From positions 806,001 through 870,000 of the forward strand of contig NC_047073.1 in assembly GCF_902459465.1 (NCBI RefSeq): a DNA stretch of 64,000 nt. Direction: 5' to 3'. Positions 20,694-32,216 of the stretch are shown in pieces. A program made the position numbers and the translations under genes. Position 1 is the first letter of the stretch; every line of letters begins with the position of its first letter. This stretch comes from Asterias rubens. Lineage: Eukaryota; Echinodermata; Asteroidea; Forcipulatida; Asteriidae. The notes under the pieces were generated by a model, which saw only the letters and a program-made list of their open reading frames with translations, did no database searches and was not told the origin of the DNA.

Positions 20694-23600
20694 GTATTTA
20701 TGACTGCTTCTTCACTTTGGGAAACAAAGTGCCTTTTCTGAGTGACCATTTAAAGGCAAAGTAAAAACTGTTTTTTGTTTTTAAGCCAATGATTGTTTTA
20801 ATCTTTATATTTTGTATAAAACTAACCTGTGAAAATTTCATTTAAAAGGTGGTTGCGATTTTGAGATACCGCCCAAAATCTGCAGCAACTGTGGTTCAAT
20901 CCTCAATCCGACAGAATCAAACAAAACATGCTGTTGGAGTTGTTGAGTTTGGGCTGGTTAGGGTTTAGGGTGGGGTTGTTGTAGATATATGTCAAAGGGG
21001 TTCCGAAAGGCACAAGACCCTCCTTTCATCCTGAATTATTTATTTATTTCCTCAAAACCTTATGATTGGTTAACCTAAAAACTTATCAAATTTATTGATA
21101 ATTTTTTTTAATTTCCGTAGGAAAGTACCTCGTGTTTTTCTTCTACCCATTGGACTTGTAAGTATACAATGAGTACATCTTACATGTAAAGTTAAATAAG
21201 GGAATAAAAGGGTAGCGACGAGGTCGAACACTGCTGTAACCGGCAAGGTCGTTGCCCTGCGGCTCAGGCTATTGCACGGCCACGACCCTGGAAGGTTTTT
21301 AAACGGCCATTTATGCACGATTCACTACTCTTTTATTCCCATTCATAAATGCAATTTTTGTTTAGCAGTTATAAAGTAGGAAACTCTGTAAAAACCTATC
21401 TGGACCTGGTTTAGATTCACTGAGGTGAATGTACACATTCCTTGTGTTTTCCCCTAGTGGGTTTTTCCTCCCACATCTAAAACTAAGCATTTCTTCTTGT
21501 TTCCTATTCATCTTGTTATTTGCGCTACATGTAATTGACGCATAATAAAATAACTGTACACTGAAGAAATAGGTTCTATTCTAATACACAATCTGCAGTG
21601 AAGAGCGAATTCATAGCGTTCTTTTGAAGACCTTGCAATTTCAAACTTATCCCCGATGCAAATTTAACATCTATTATCGTTGCGGTACCCGCTGCCAAAA
21701 CATAGAATTCGAACTGCCTCTAGCTGCCGGGCAACCTCGGTAGTCTAGTTGGTAAGACACTGCTCTAGAATTGCAAGGGTCGTGGGTTCGAATCCCACCC
21801 GAGTAACATGCCTGTGATATTTTTTCACTGGACTCGGGAAAGTACTGAGTATACAGTGCTAACACACATCGGTGTATGGGTAAAAACCAAAATTAATATT
21901 CTTTATCCCCGATGCAAATTTAACATCTATTATCGTTGCGGTACCCGCTGCCAAAACATAGGATTCGAACTGCCTCTAGCTGCCGGGCAACCTCGGTAGT
22001 CTAGTTGGTAAGACACTGCTCTAGAATTGCAAGGGTCGTGGGCTCGAATCCCACCCGAGTAACATGCCTGTGATATTTTTTCACAGGACTTGTGAAAGTA
22101 CTGAGTATACCTGTAGTGCTAACACACATCGGTGTATGGGTAAAAACCAAAATTAATATTCTTTATCCCCGATGCAAATTTAACATCTAATATCCAACTT
22201 GCTGTTTTCTGAGTCACAAATGTTCTATTTTTGTGGCTTGAATACATCTTATTATGCTGACAGCACCGAAGATGTAGTACAACACACACAGCTTATAGTA
22301 AAAGGTTTCCTATAAACCAGACTACACACTCTACAAATAATTACCACATTGGCCTTGTGTTCAATTTAAAATCTTGGACAGCCAGTTTGGGAGAATTGAC
22401 AATTATTGTTTTGAGACAATTCAGGAAACAACATTCCATCTCAGCTATGTAATCAGGGATCCTAAAAATAATGTACAATTCTCAACTATGAAGGAGTGAT
22501 TTCACATGTTGATAATTTAATATTGTTCATATTGTTTTGGGATCGCAGTTGTGTGAACACTATAAAGGGAAATACATGTATAACATTTTTAAATATTAAA
22601 TATTGATTTGACATTGATGTGTGGTGAACAATATTTTGTTAGTTGCATAGTTGACAATATTTCAAACAAAGAAAGAATAATTAAAAACAAAATCTTCATC
22701 TTCTCAACTCCTTGGTACAGCCTGTAAAGTCCATGTTGTCAATTTTATATCATTGTATTTGTGCAAAATGTTGTCTCTTAAAATAGCACTTACATTTCAA
22801 GCGAGTTTTAAATTGTCAAATATTGTATCTTGTTTAAAACAGCCCAAATGTCGACACAAACACGTACCTGCTAGAAATGCCAAGGTTGTTTTGTACAGAG
22901 CATTTAACCCTTAAAAGATAATGCCAATTTTGCTACATCGAGATCTAGATACAACATTTTTGCACCAACGCGAAGATATTTAGTAATCAGCCTTTTATAA
23001 TAAGAAGTTGTTCAATTAAATCCCCTAAAATCAATTGATAATTAATTGTTTTCCTAGCAGGATAAATGTCTTTGCTGAAATTGTTTTTGGGGGAAGATCA
23101 TTGTATCACTGCTAATCAATTTAACAAGAGCTTCAAGAAATCCCAAACCATTTTTTGAAATTCAATTAATAACAAATTTTAAAAACGTTGCAGTAAAATT
23201 GTTTTACAGATTTTTGCAGAGGAATCCATTTATAAAATAATAAAAGCCCTGTAGTTATAACCCTTAAAAGAAATTCTCTGACATGACCAGTACATTGTCA
23301 CGTAGTGTCGTAGGTATTGAATCATTTTATGCGTGTAATTGCTTAAGTGGTAAAGCCTGTGATAGATCTCCAGATATGAAATATTAGTGAGTGCATCAAA
23401 GGACTTTGGTTTTCTTTCAGGGAGTTGTAGCATCAAGGTCAGGTGAAAACCAATTCATTCGACCTTGACTAAATGGCTTCAGAAGCAAATCAGAGACTAG
23501 ATTAAATCAGAAACTCAGTGCTTGGTCAGCCAAGTCAGCTGTGTGTGAAATATACATGTACGTCATGTTTCAGCAAGAAAACTGCCTTAAAGGCCCTGGA

Positions 23601-26600
23601 GTAACATATTTTTTTAAGAAAGAGGGAATTTCTCACTCAAATAATCAAAGCCTTCATATGAAAAGCATTTCAAAGAGATGGTCCAGCATGTGAAGAAAAA
23701 CGATCTCCCCAAGTGTGTTTAGATCAAGGGATGTTGAGGTGTATAGTGTTTGTAGAGCGAAGCTGTCTTGTAGAAACACTTAGCTGTATTGAAACCTGGA
23801 TGACTTCAAACTGAGAGACGAAATATACACTATACACAACCACAGCAGGGATCTCCCCAGGTTTTTTGAAATCTGGTGGGCAATCTGAACACAAATGGTT
23901 GAAATAATATGAGATCCTTGGAATGTTTTTTACTTGTTGTTTATGTTTTATTTTAAAAGCTCTACCTGTGCCATATGGGGCAATCTGAATATTTATATCT
24001 TGTGATTTTGGAAACAAAAAAACCCAGTGTTTTGGGTTTTGTTTTGTTTGTTTGGTATTTTTTTATTTTATTTTGTATTGGGTGGGGGATTTAAATGAAG
24101 AATATAGACACTCAAATTTGGGAAGTGTAGGCTTTTCTTATGTATGTCTATGAATGGCAAACCCAACAAAATTTCGTCCTAATGTATGTATGTATGGACT
24201 TTTGAATCTGTAAATAATGGTCCCTTCATGGGTTGGTTTTACAAGATGATCAACCAGCATTTGTATTTTTTATGAGGGTAGTAATTTTATATTATGCGTG
24301 TCGTTTGATTGCTTGACTTGCGTCCCATGTCATTCGTTACTACTGCCGTGATGCTGAACATTTCTTTTTTAATATTGATAATTGTAGGGCACTTTAGATG
24401 TTACGCATCGTCTTATTCAAAATAACATCCTTTTCCGACAATTTGTCTGCATGAGGCAAAGTTGGGTTGCGGCGAAGGTTGATTGATGTCTACATGGAGT
24501 GGTTCATCTGAGATAATCAGAGGATTTTATGTTATGCAGATTGTTGGGTGGACGAGTGTATTTTGTGTTTATTGTGAAAACAAGTTCAAATTGCAAGGAT
24601 CTTTATGCGAGTTAAAACCAATATTGAATGCATTTCGTTTGTTCATTGTCATGTGAAATCTGGCTTTTCCATTTCACTCCGCTGTGATTTGTAAAATGAA
24701 ATAGTGTACCTCCAATTTAATTATGTTAAAGCTGTATTACTATTATTAGTGTATTTTAAGCCTTTGAGAAAGACTGTACTTGAGTCGAAACATCATGCCA
24801 TTCACTATTTTTTGCATTGTTACTGTAGGCCCTTGTGGTTGATAAGCAGTTTGCAATCAGCTAATTCAATTTTCATTCTTGTGTTTTGGGAGCATTTTTC
24901 CAAATAAATTTGGCACAGTAATTTATGGTTATTAAAATATTATTTATCATGGGCATGTGGATGTTATATGGCAAAGCGAAGTATCAAAGTAATCACAATT
25001 CATTTATGAAATTAAATATATAAGCATAATGCAAGGATACACTGATACTTGCACCTTCAATTTGGAAGTGTGGTTTTTGCCTTGGTTTCTGAAGCCAAAT
25101 TGATTATCATATTTGATCTCCATTTGATTGATGGTGTGTTACCAACATAACCTTGAACTGTCCAAACCAAATTAATATCCCTGTGCCAGAGAATCAATGG
25201 GTACATCTTTCCTTTTCATTTCATTTGTTCAAGCTATTTCTATCAAAATCGGTGCGCTGTACCATTGTGAAAACCAAACAAATTTCTTGATTGATTGATT
25301 GATTGATTGACCTTTGAAATCATCCTAAATTAGTTTTATTCCTTTTAAAGCCATTGGACCCTTTTGGTACAGAAAAAACAAAAAAAGTTCACAGATTTAC
25401 AATTAATTTACAGGGTTTACAGAAGGTAATGGTGAAAGACTTTTCTTGAAATATTAGTCCATGAAATGCTTTACTTTTTGAGAAAACGGTAAAACAATAT
25501 AAATTCTCGTTAGCGAGAATTACAGATTTTTTTTAAACACATGTCATGACACAGCGAAACGCGCAGAAACAAGAGTGGGTTTTCCCGTTATTTTCTCCCG
25601 ACTCCGATGACCGATTGAGCCTAAACTTTCACAGGTTTGGTGTTTTATATATAATTTGTGATACACAAAGTGTGGGACTTGGACAATACTGTTTACCGAA
25701 AGTGTATAATGGCTTTGATGTAAATTTTAATTGAGAGGACAGTAGTAGGCTTTGAATTTGAAATGTGAAAAAGATCCTGAAGGCCATTTTTTGACAAAGT
25801 TGTTTTGTGCTATTTGTTGAATCAGCTTTTAGCTAAGCACAACAGAACTATGCTTACTAGAAAAACATTCAGCCGAAATACCATCTCACAATACTATCTG
25901 TGTGGCCGGTATCCTTCCTAATTTTGCTAAGCTTAAATTGTTTAAGCAGTATTAAATGTAGCTCTATGAAATTGGACCCAGGTGCACCAAGTCTCTATAC
26001 ATGCTAAATTTTGGAAGTCTAATATTGTAAGATGGAAAGAAAACAAATATTAACCAGAGAAAAAACAATAGATGATGCTGTCTCAATCTCTAGTGCTGCA
26101 TCTTACACTTGCATCCTCTAGGTAGCATGAGCAGAGTTAATGAAATTGGTGTGGGTTGCATCTATAATGAAAATACCATCAACAAAACCACAGCTGGGTA
26201 AACCTAATGTAATATAGGTCTGTATGCTGATTGCTAAACTCTGTTAACATGGATCAAGGATGGTGCAGTAATGAAGTTACAATGGGTGAAATCACCTGCC
26301 ATCTCGTTGTGATTGCATTAGGACATAAATTATAAACAATGTTTAATATTATAAATTGTTTGTACATGCGAAATATGATGTACTGCATTCAGGTTAAATC
26401 TTTCCTTAACTTTTATATAGTGCTTCATTACAGCCCAAAGCGCTTCTGACATTATTACCCCTGGTCACTGGGCCATATATTTCAGTCCTTAAACCATCTC
26501 GGCTGCTTGGGGAGTATACAGCCGATGCTGCAAGTTACAGCGCTCCAAGCTAATCAATCACATGAACCATCTCTGCCCTCACAGGTACCCATTTTACTCC

Positions 26601-29600
26601 TGGGTTGAGAGAAGCTAAATGATTATGTGTCTTGCTCAAGGACACAAATGTCATGGCCGGGATTCGAACCCACATCTCGATGACTTAACCACCCGAACTT
26701 GAGCCCGGTGCTCGTTTCTGCTCGACCACAACAAATTGACTGTAAGGCCATAAGGCTTTTTCAAATTTTGCCACAAATGTTCTGGCTCTCAGTGTTACTG
26801 TTTCATCCGGCTGGAGAAAATATATTTGATTGAAAACAGATTTTCCTGCGCTCATTTGGAGCGACTTGTGTTTAATGATAATATGTTTTGGAAGCGCCCT
26901 CAAGCGTTTGTGCGTGCGTTGTAAATACGGTATTAAGTGAAGACTAGACATTCTGTTGAATGGTTGCGTGGTGCTGTATAGTATATCAATGTATTTTATG
27001 TGTACATCCATACACAATCTTTATGTCAGGCTGTGAAGGAAAGAGTCACTGGCATCCCTATACTAGTTTGTCTTTGTACGAAAGCCTTATTCTGTGATTG
27101 AACAGATGGTCAATGTGTACCGGTAATTAGTAGAGAAAACTGAAACTCTAAAACATCGTGACATGAGTATTAGTTGTCACACAAACATAATAAGAAAGTA
27201 TCAAATATACAGCAAAGTCATGGGATAAGAGACCAAAGCATGGTTTGCCTATAACCTTTTCAGTGACTAGCCAGCAGGAACAGTTAGCTTGTCAATTCAC
27301 TAGTCCGTCAGTCCATCAGCATTATCTTCTCACTCCGCATCCAGAGTTCTCATCAAATCATTGCACCTGAACTATGGATCCGTGTTCCACACCACATCAA
27401 AAACTGCCCCACCTGGAACAATTTAAGTTGAAACTTAAAACCCACCCAAGCGCATCGAGACTTCATTGTATGCGCTTCGTAATAACTGCTACAGTTTACA
27501 ATATATTATTACTATCACAAGTCCATTATTGAAATGAATAGAGATGATTTTTCAACACTGAACTAGCCAACCGGACCACGAGTAAAGTTTGACTGTTTTT
27601 TTAAGGTGTTTTCACTAGCGTTTTGCCAGCAGACCACTGTTAAGGGAGAACGCTGCCAGAGACCAAAGCCTTATTGCAAAACTTCCTCTTTCAATCTGGC
27701 TTAGGCTTCATCTGCTTGTTCAAATGTCGCTTTATACTAAAAGAGCCAATTGTTACAACTACTGACGTAATGATGCTCTTCAACAAGTCACTATTGGGAT
27801 TCATAACATTCAAATCAGCTGAAAGATAGAGGCAGATAAAGGACTCCTCAGTCTTGTGTTGTAATAAAATTTGAAAGTGAAAGGCTGCCATGTCTTTGTG
27901 GGGTTTTAGGAACAGAAGTTAAAAAATTCCCATGGCCTTCAGAGACAATTTCAATTAAGTGTCCTTATTGACAGACATCTTTGTATCATTTAAGAACTAA
28001 TAATCATAATGATTGTAATGATTTCCTCTACTGCTTGATTTGTAAACACATGTTGTTTATTTGTTAATTTGTTTATTTGTTTATTTGTTTGCAGCACATT
28101 TGTTTGTCCAACGGAGTTGATTGCCTTCAGTGATCGAGTGAAGGAGTTTAACGACATCAACTGTGAGGTGTTAGCTTGCTCCTGTGATTCTCACTTCAGT
28201 CATTTAGCATGGTGAGACAAATTTTTACTTTCGATCTTGTTTTAAGTAATAATCATAACAATAATAATAAAGACTTGTAATGTGCACATATCCAGCCTGC
28301 TGTGTGTTCAAGGTGCAGTAAACCAAAACAAAACATAAGAAAACTGGCACAACAAAATTAGTCCTTCAAACCTGTGACATAAGATAAGTTTTGAGAACGG
28401 ATTTGAATTTTGTGGTACAAAGACAAGATCTGAGACTAAGTGGTGAAGAGTTCCAGATGCGGGGCGCAGCTGAAGAAAAAGACCTGTCGACCCTGGAGTG
28501 TCGAGACTTGGGTTAATTGAGGAGAAGTAAGTAACTGGATTGAAGATTCCTTGACGGAGTGTTAACTTGATTATAAACATAGTAGGGGGATCTTTCTTCG
28601 CCTTTCCAATTCTAGGACTTAATTTCGAATAACGCCAGGGCACTATGTTGATGGGTTTTCAGTCTTTACTGGGTGGATTTTTCCATGGAATATTTCTCGA
28701 GAGGTTTTCCTCCCACATCTTAAACTGAAACTTCATTATTTGTCATCTCTCCATGGATTCTTGGCTAGAAAAGTGATTAAGTTTGCTTTTCTGAGAGTCC
28801 TTAATAACGGACATGAAATGAAATACCAAGTAATAAACCACAAGGGAGACTGTCGGCAATATGGCTTGATAGCTCAGTTGGTAGAGCACCGGCACTTTAA
28901 TTCGAAGTTCAAAGGTTCGACTCCTGCTCTTGTCAGCTCGTCTTTGTTCAACCCGTCATTATTTTGTATGAAATAATAGACATTAACCACTGATGTTGAT
29001 GCTCTTACAGTCTTAGCGCATAAACATTGTTTCCCTTGTTTATACTTGGCTATTTGTCTACTGACTGTGCTTCAAAGTATGTAGTACATCAAGCTATAAA
29101 TCAATTGGAAGAATGATCTCTGCCTTTACTGTTACCCTGGTAACCCCTGGGCGAAGAGAAGCAATTAGAGTTAAGTGTCTTGCTCTCATACTTCGTTTTC
29201 ATCACCTGGTTTCGATCAGACAGCCCGGTTACGCTTGGCCATCACACCGCATATATTTAGTGATATGAATATCTGCTTTCATTGCTTCATCCATTTGTTT
29301 TGTTTTTCCTTTTAATTGTGTAATCCTCAAGTCCAAATTTCTTTTCCCTTTTGTTGTTTGGTTGTGTACTTATTGTAGTATTTCAAATATTGTATGTTTT
29401 GAGTGGTTCGACTTATCATCAGTGGAAAACAGCTTTCATGATAAACTGATTTTACCCAGTATAAATAAAGTATTTAATTAGTTAAATGTATCACCCCGTT
29501 AACATATTCCTGGTTGTTAATTGCATGATAGGACAGAGAAACCGCGCAAAAAGGGTGGTATTGGCAAGATGGCCATGCCTCTTCTTGCAGATAAGAGCTG

Positions 29601-30752
29601 TCAGATCGCCAGGGACTACGGTGTGCTTATTGAGGAAGATGGTGTTTCATTCCGGTAAGACAAAGATAGGAAACTCAGTGCTGGATGAATAGTAATAATA
29701 ATAACAATAACCAGGAACTGTAATCTGATCGAAGAATGAAGCAAGTATACCAAGTAGAGTTGAATACTTCAGGCCTGAAGCCTTTTATTATGCATCTGAA
29801 AGCACACAAAGTAATGCAAAAAGGCTGTTTTTTCTTTCATTATTCTCTTGCAACTTCGATGACCAATTGAGTCCAAATGATTTTATGTATTTATGTTTGA
29901 ATACACCAAGTGACAGTACTAGTCTTTGACAATTACCAAACGTGTCCAGTGCTTTTAAATACAATGTGTCTTTTGATTCCAGCGGTCTTTTTATCATTGA
30001 CGACAAGGGAAACTTGCGCCAGATCACCATTAATGATCTCCCTGTAGGCCGCTCTGTGGACGAAACATTACGACTCGTTCAGGCTTTCCAGTTCACCGAT
30101 AAACACGGAGAAGGTAATTGTTGTTCTTCTTTTTTATTTATGAGAACAGTTGTGTACAATACCCAAATCAGAAACTGACCAATGTGGTCATAGTGGTAGG
30201 CCAATCAATTGTTTTACTGCTGCTTAGAGAAAAGAAAAAAACACTCTTTGTAATGGGCTACAAGAGGCAAACATTTAAGATGAAAATAGGAATATATATT
30301 CCTCTTAGAACAGTCTAGATTGAAGGATGGAGGAAACATTCACCAGGTAAGGAGCTCTAAAGAGTGCAGTACATGGAATAAAGCTGATGTAATGGCTTTG
30401 TTTTACATCTCGGCATAGCTAGAGTGTATGGTTAAGAAGAAAGCCTGCTTTCACACTCAAAGATCCTGATAATATTACTTTGTTGGGTTGTGATGTTTAC
30501 TGACCAATTGCTATGTTATTAGACTTGGGCCAGTTATCCAGTGTGTATTTCAAACCATAGTGGGTTGGTGGGCATATCCTAGTCTTGTCAGTAAACTACA
30601 ATAGAACCTTTAAAGCCTAAGATTGCCTTACATTTATTTTTTATTTTGCACTTTTTTGCCCCATTTCAGTTTGCCCAGCAGGCTGGCGCCCTGGCGGCGA
30701 CACCATCAAGCCAGATGTCAAAAAAAGCAAAGACTACTTCAGCAAACAGTAA
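20588..30752 (+). CDS. prdx1: Typical 2-Cys peroxiredoxin (PRDX1/2 type), six coding exons
   Basis: Exons 20588-20693, 21121-21157, 28095-28211, 29532-29654, 29983-30113 and 30670-30752 join in frame to a 198-residue protein, the usual length for PRDX1/2. It reduces hydrogen peroxide in the cytosol using a peroxidatic Cys52 (FVCPTE) and a resolving Cys173 (VCPAGW) on the partner subunit; thioredoxin normally recycles it. No signal or transit peptide is present, which argues against PRDX3/4. The GGIG loop and the C-terminal YF (DYFSKQ) are the features that make eukaryotic enzymes sensitive to overoxidation. Oddities are a Cys-Ser-Cys at 76-78, Ser at 83 where vertebrate PRDX1 has Cys, and Ile in GGIG in place of Leu. 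An ATTAAA at about 30816 may be the polyadenylation signal. PRDX1 versus PRDX2 cannot be decided. Confidence 0.96.
21121..21157 (+). CDS. prdx1: prdx exon 2 (37 bases)
   Basis: A very short exon encoding [13 protein letters not shown], the strand before the active-site helix. The acceptor is TTTCCGTAG and the donor is CTT|GTAAGT. It was found by frame continuity. Confidence 0.93.
21640..22195 (+). mobile_element. Tandem pair of tRNA-derived SINEs, ~258-bp period
   Basis: Each unit has a tRNA-like head (21734-21807 and 21990-22063) with an A-box-like TAGTCTAGTTGGTAAGAC, a B box GGTTCGAATCCC (GGCTCGAATCCC in the second) and a good D arm and T arm. It continues with GTATACAGTGCTAACACACA and ends CTTTATCCCCGATGCAAATT. 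The tail occurs three times (about 21648, 21904 and 22163), so two full units and an upstream tail stub lie head to tail. The second copy has a 4-base insertion in the GTATAC core. The heads are not working tRNAs: the anticodon stem is poor and only about 5 acceptor pairs form. Confidence 0.85.
22196..25344. other. Intronic AT-rich DNA, nothing supported
   Basis: I see no gene or clear repeat. CTTTGAGAAAGACTGTACTT near 24762 vaguely resembles the 3' tail of a retroelement, but I cannot support a call. Confidence 0.4.
25345..25722. mobile_element. MITE-like element with terminal inverted repeats
   Basis: The left end TTTTAAAGCCATTGGACCCT is mirrored at the right end, where the reversed sequence reads CATCAAAGCCATTATACACT. 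A perfect internal hairpin AATTCTCGTTAGCGAGAATT lies at about 25502-25521. The interior is a dispersed family known to me from echinoderms. The 62-codon open frame is incidental. Confidence 0.75.
25815..25985. mobile_element. Remnant of the CCAATTTCATAGAGC foldback family
   Basis: AGCTAAGCACAACAGAACTA near the left and GTAGCTCTATGAAATTGGAC at the right are the two ends of the element seen intact at 45616-45854. The arms here are diverged. Confidence 0.55.
26400..26700 (-). mobile_element. SINE on minus strand with tRNA-like head
   Basis: The reverse complement of 26640-26700 contains GTGGGTTCGAATCCCGGCC, a perfect B box. A downstream body (GCCCAAAGCGCTTCTGAC, GGGTACCTGT reversed) of a common deuterostome type follows. 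No acceptor-stem pairing is apparent. Confidence 0.55.
27340..27480 (+). pseudogene. Relic of a non-LTR retrotransposon 3' end (tentative)
   Basis: Translating in shifting frames gives [15 protein letters not shown] and then [17 protein letters not shown]. This resembles the WNSLP...F+S+LKTHLF motif at the end of CR1/RTE-like reverse transcriptases. A frameshift is needed, and nothing upstream extends the similarity, so this is a dead fragment. Confidence 0.4.
28095..28211 (+). CDS. prdx1: prdx exon 3 (peroxidatic cysteine)
   Basis: Encodes residues 49-87 (first and last codons shared), including T49-F-V-C52-P-T-E with the peroxidatic cysteine. It continues to [13 protein letters not shown]. 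The acceptor is TTTGCAG and the donor is CATG|GTGAGA. Confidence 0.95.
28640..28980 (+). mobile_element. tRNA-Lys-derived SINE
   Basis: GATAGCTCAGTTGGTAGAGC and AAAGGTTCGACTCC at 28867-28924 are strong A and B boxes. The anticodon loop CTTTAAT suggests a tRNA-Lys ancestor. The acceptor ends pair badly, so this is not a working tRNA. GGTTTTCCTCCCACATCT at about 28702 is a shared repeat motif lying just upstream, within prdx intron 3. Confidence 0.65.
29532..29654 (+). CDS. prdx1: prdx exon 4
   Basis: Encodes [20 protein letters not shown] and onward to GVSFR, including the GGIG loop. The acceptor is ATGATAG and the donor is CCG|GTAAGA. Confidence 0.95.
29797..29962. mobile_element. Partial copy of the 18.6-kb MITE family
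   Basis: CTTTCATTATTCTCTTGCAA and TCTTTGACAATTACCAAACG, ending GTCCAGTGCTTTTAA, match the right half of the element at 18566-18955. It sits in prdx intron 4. Confidence 0.6.
29983..30113 (+). CDS. prdx1: prdx exon 5
   Basis: Encodes [20 protein letters not shown] and onward to FTDKHGE, the highly conserved core before the resolving cysteine. The acceptor is GATTCCAG and the donor is GAAG|GTAATT. Confidence 0.96.
30670..30752 (+). CDS. prdx1: prdx exon 6 (resolving cysteine, stop)
   Basis: Encodes [20 protein letters not shown] through the C-terminal DYFSKQ and TAA. Cys173 is the resolving cysteine. The acceptor is CATTTCAG. Confidence 0.96.
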
Positions 30753-32054
30753 CCAAAGCAACGAGACAGCAATGAAAAGCAGCACTGACTTAATATGTTT
30801 ATGTGTAACATATTTGTATTAAACAGCAGTGACAGTTATGAGAATTGGAAATAGTTTTAAACATAGTTTGACACATGTGACAACATATTGAAAATAACGC
30901 TTGTTTGGTGTAGAACATCCTTTGTTTTTGTCCTGTGGGAATGCAACTAGAGTTTAGATTTGCACATTTCAGTCTGCACCATGCAGCTATTTCATGTGTA
31001 GTTTTGTAGGTGACGTACCTGTAGGGGAGGTTTTTGGCTGTGGCTGTTTCATGTTTCATTATATTGGATTCGTGTGGGTTTGCAGTACAAGTTGGGGACT
31101 TTCTGTAAAAGTGGTTTCATGAAGTAGTTAAAGGGTTTTCTGACACAGCTGCCCCGGTTGGTCTGAATTTGTGTAGAAAGTCCTTAGCAACACCATTAGA
31201 AACAGTTGTAGCCGTAGTTGTAGCTTACTAAGTAAGTGACGCTCTATGAGGCTGTTTCATGTATTATTTTTGTAACTTCCTCATACAGTACTCTTTAACT
31301 ATTTATCAGTACACCCATGGCAGCATTTGGAATTCAGTATTGCAGTTATTACTTTGTTTCTTGGCAAGTTAAGATGAGTAAGTAGGTAACTTTCCAGTAA
31401 ATAACTTTTTGGTTGACCTTAATGGGGACTTGTGGTGTCGCTTGTGGTGTCGCTGGTGGTGGCATTGCTTTTGGAATTGTGCACATGCTCAGAACTGTGT
31501 ATACAATGGAAGAGGTTAATCTGTTGCTACACAGCATCCCAAAGTCGCCCATATCGGTCAACTGGATCATATATGACCAAACAAAAACCTGATTTCTTAT
31601 CCAAAAGTCGCTAACAAAGTCTGACTTTTGTCGTTGTCTGTACATGTACATGTATGTATTGTGTTGGGCTTGAGTATGTAGGTTACTTAAGTAAAAATGC
31701 CACAAGCCTGTGATCACCAATTTTCGCTTACAGAACAAGCATTGAATTTCTGCGCTAGCTGTGTACAAATGGTAGTAACGTGGCATGTGCACAAGTTGCA
31801 ATTCCCTGCTAACCTGTGAAATACGCTTGACAGCAGAGAATTCCCTGCTTCTGTAAGCGTTGATACTTCGCTTACGGTAAGCAGAGCCATGAAATTGGTC
31901 CAGCTCGTGAAGCAAATCAAAAACTGTATACTTGGTTGACTCCCAAAAGTAAATATTGACTGTTGTATTTATTTGTTAGTTGTATTGTACTTGCTGTAAA
32001 CATCATCTCTGATAAAAAAAAATATGAAATCAAAACAAAATCTTCTACGGACAT
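30753..32054. other. prdx 3' UTR and intergenic DNA
   Basis: ATTAAA at about 30816 is a candidate polyadenylation signal. 31700-31905 is a remnant of the CCAATTTCATAGAGC family: GGACCAATTTCATGGCTCTG and TTACCGTAAGCGAAGTATC are seen on the minus strand. The 188-codon minus-strand open frame over 31349-31915 has no domain and overlaps this repeat. Confidence 0.5.
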
Positions 32055-32209
32055 TATAGACCTTTTCGCAAATACTCGGGCGCGCGCGTAAAGCTTGGAA
32101 TTAGGTGCATTGTGGTCTAGCTGGTGATCAAATTTGATCCATAGCTATCCCACAATGCACCTCATTCAACAGTTTGCGCGTGCGCAATGGTATTTGCGAA
32201 AAGGTCTAT
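32055..32209. mobile_element. 155-bp foldback MITE
   Basis: TATAGACCTTTTCGCAAATA at the left is mirrored by TATTTGCGAAAAGGTCTATG at the right. The arms continue with GCGCGCGC/GCGCACGCGC and GGTGCATTGTGG/CCACAATGCACC, so almost the whole element is one hairpin. Confidence 0.9.
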
Positions 32210-32216
32210 GTGTATG

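Larger units (their letters stand above)
21158..28094. other. prdx intron 2 (6.9 kb), repeat-rich
   Basis: Holds the tandem SINE pair (21640-22195), a MITE (25345-25722), a foldback remnant (25815-25985), a minus-strand SINE (26400-26700) and a retrotransposon 3' relic (27340-27480). A (GATT)n run lies near 25285-25308. The last 60 bases before exon 3 are a (TTTATTTG)n-like pyrimidine-rich repeat that ends at the acceptor TTTGCAG. I see no gene nested within it. Confidence 0.7.

Noticed and set aside
20549-20749. Minus-strand open frame over peroxiredoxin exon 1
   Set aside because: A shadow of the coding exon on the other strand.
21734-21807. Functional tRNA gene (also at 21990, 28863, 16966, 19075)
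   Set aside because: A and B boxes are good, but acceptor and anticodon stems do not pair and a repeat body follows; these are SINE heads.
31349-31915. 188-codon minus-strand open frame
   Set aside because: No domain, low coding likeness, and it overlaps a foldback-family remnant.
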